This document shows positions 42,074-42,328 of a stretch of 42,328 nucleotides of DNA, in pieces (position 1 is the stretch's first letter; each line of letters begins with the position of its first letter). Source of the DNA: Candidatus Martarchaeota archaeon (GTDB lineage: Archaea; Micrarchaeota; Micrarchaeia; Micrarchaeales; Micrarchaeaceae); assembly GCA_023473425.1 (NCBI GenBank), contig JAMCYG010000026.1, forward strand, positions 1-42,328, written 5' to 3'. Both the position numbers and the translations under genes were made by a program. The notes under the pieces were generated by a model. That model saw nothing but the letters and a program-made list of their open reading frames with translations. It made no database searches and was not told where the DNA came from.

Positions 42074-42147
42074 GCCCTTGTAGTATAACTTGGATAGAAC
42101 GCGGGCTTGCGGAGCCTGTGATCCGGGTTCAAATCCCGGCAAGGGCG
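42074..42147 (+). tRNA. tRNA-Arg (anticodon GCG)
   Basis: Acceptor GCCCTTG (42074-42080) pairs with CAAGGGC (42140-42146), discriminator G. The anticodon arm is CGGGC, loop TTGCGGA, GCCTG, giving anticodon GCG (CGC, Arg). The T arm is CCGGG, loop TTCAAAT, CCCGG. The D stem has one mismatch (GTAT against GAAC). No intron and no encoded CCA. A TATA-like box (about 42035-42048) lies upstream. Confidence 0.95.
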
Positions 42148-42248
42148 TATATCGCAGGGTTAAACGCCTATGCCATTACCTTTAAATACCTTTCGGAAGA
42201 ATATATACTTGATTACAAGTTTGTGTAGTTAAGTAAAAGGTGATTCCC

Positions 42249-42328
42249 ATGGTAGAAAAAGGTAAGGGTGCAGCAGAGCTTTCGCTGGTTGGCAAGGCAC
42301 AGGAGATTATTGAAAGTATAAACACGAC
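42249..42328 (+). CDS. 5' end of a gene cut by the window edge
   Basis: ATG 42249, preceded by AAAGGTGA (42236-42243), opens a frame that stays open to the window end. Only 26 full codons are available, beginning MVEKGKGAAELS and including VGKAQEIIESINT. TATA-like boxes at about 42180-42190 and 42199-42208 are well placed. The helix-like start would fit an L7Ae/L30e-type RNA-binding protein, but the fragment is too short to decide. Confidence 0.6.
   Translation, partial: MVEKGKGAAELSLVGKAQEIIESINT

Overview
The window comes from an archaeal chromosome, most probably a small-genome DPANN lineage such as Micrarchaeota (lineage is inference). The information-processing genes are archaeal: family B DNA polymerase, RFC large subunit, FEN-1, MBF1, histone-fold protein, type II methionine aminopeptidase, P0/P1-type stalk proteins, Lhr helicase and PheRS alpha/beta. 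Genes are tightly packed. TATA-like boxes precede many of them, GGTG-type ribosome binding sites are common, and TTG starts are frequent. No transposase, integrase, CRISPR array or intein is visible.

Layout. 1-649: 5' part of a minus-strand radical SAM gene in strikingly AT-rich DNA, followed by a 386-base non-coding gap holding a 45-nt hairpin element with its own TATA box. 1036-5660: degenerate HAD protein, then an operon (minus) of a signal-peptide membrane protein, pheS and pheT. 5793-9718: small conserved protein, DNA polymerase B and methionine aminopeptidase. 9829-9936: a tRNA-Arg(UCG) split by a 33-nt insertion in its T-loop. 9993-12489: RNase HII, PRC-barrel protein, winged-helix protein and two uncharacterised proteins. 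12808-15810: NrdR and a class II ribonucleotide reductase. 15949-17817: ribosomal L1-L10-L12 operon. 17937-21846: ferredoxin, then Lhr helicase with its partner phosphoesterase. 21837-25661: site-2 protease divergent from MBF1, FEN-1, an Hsp20-like protein and a 38-aa basic ORF. 25674-28801: transglutaminase-like protein without its cysteine, PolX with PHP domain, and an HTH regulator. 28820-31707: two extracytoplasmic proteins flanking a KaiC-like ATPase, one carrying 20 cysteines in a repeated pattern. 31775-34424: DHH phosphoesterase and RFC-L. 34604-41993: cis-prenyltransferase, DUF2070 protein, AsnRS, polyprenol-kinase-like protein, endonuclease IV, histone-fold protein and a GlcNAc-1-phosphate transferase. 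42074-42147: tRNA-Arg(GCG), then the start of another gene.

The genes fall into three themes: DNA replication and repair; translation; and the cell envelope. The envelope set contains genes to build (cis-prenyltransferase), possibly phosphorylate (Sec59-like) and load (GPT) a polyprenyl lipid carrier for glycosylation, with several sequon-rich exported proteins as possible clients. The least ordinary signals are the T-loop-interrupted tRNA, the cysteine-repeat protein coupled to a KaiC ATPase, the tailed histone, the NrdR/NrdJ pair in an archaeon, and the small hairpin RNA candidate beside the AT-rich island.
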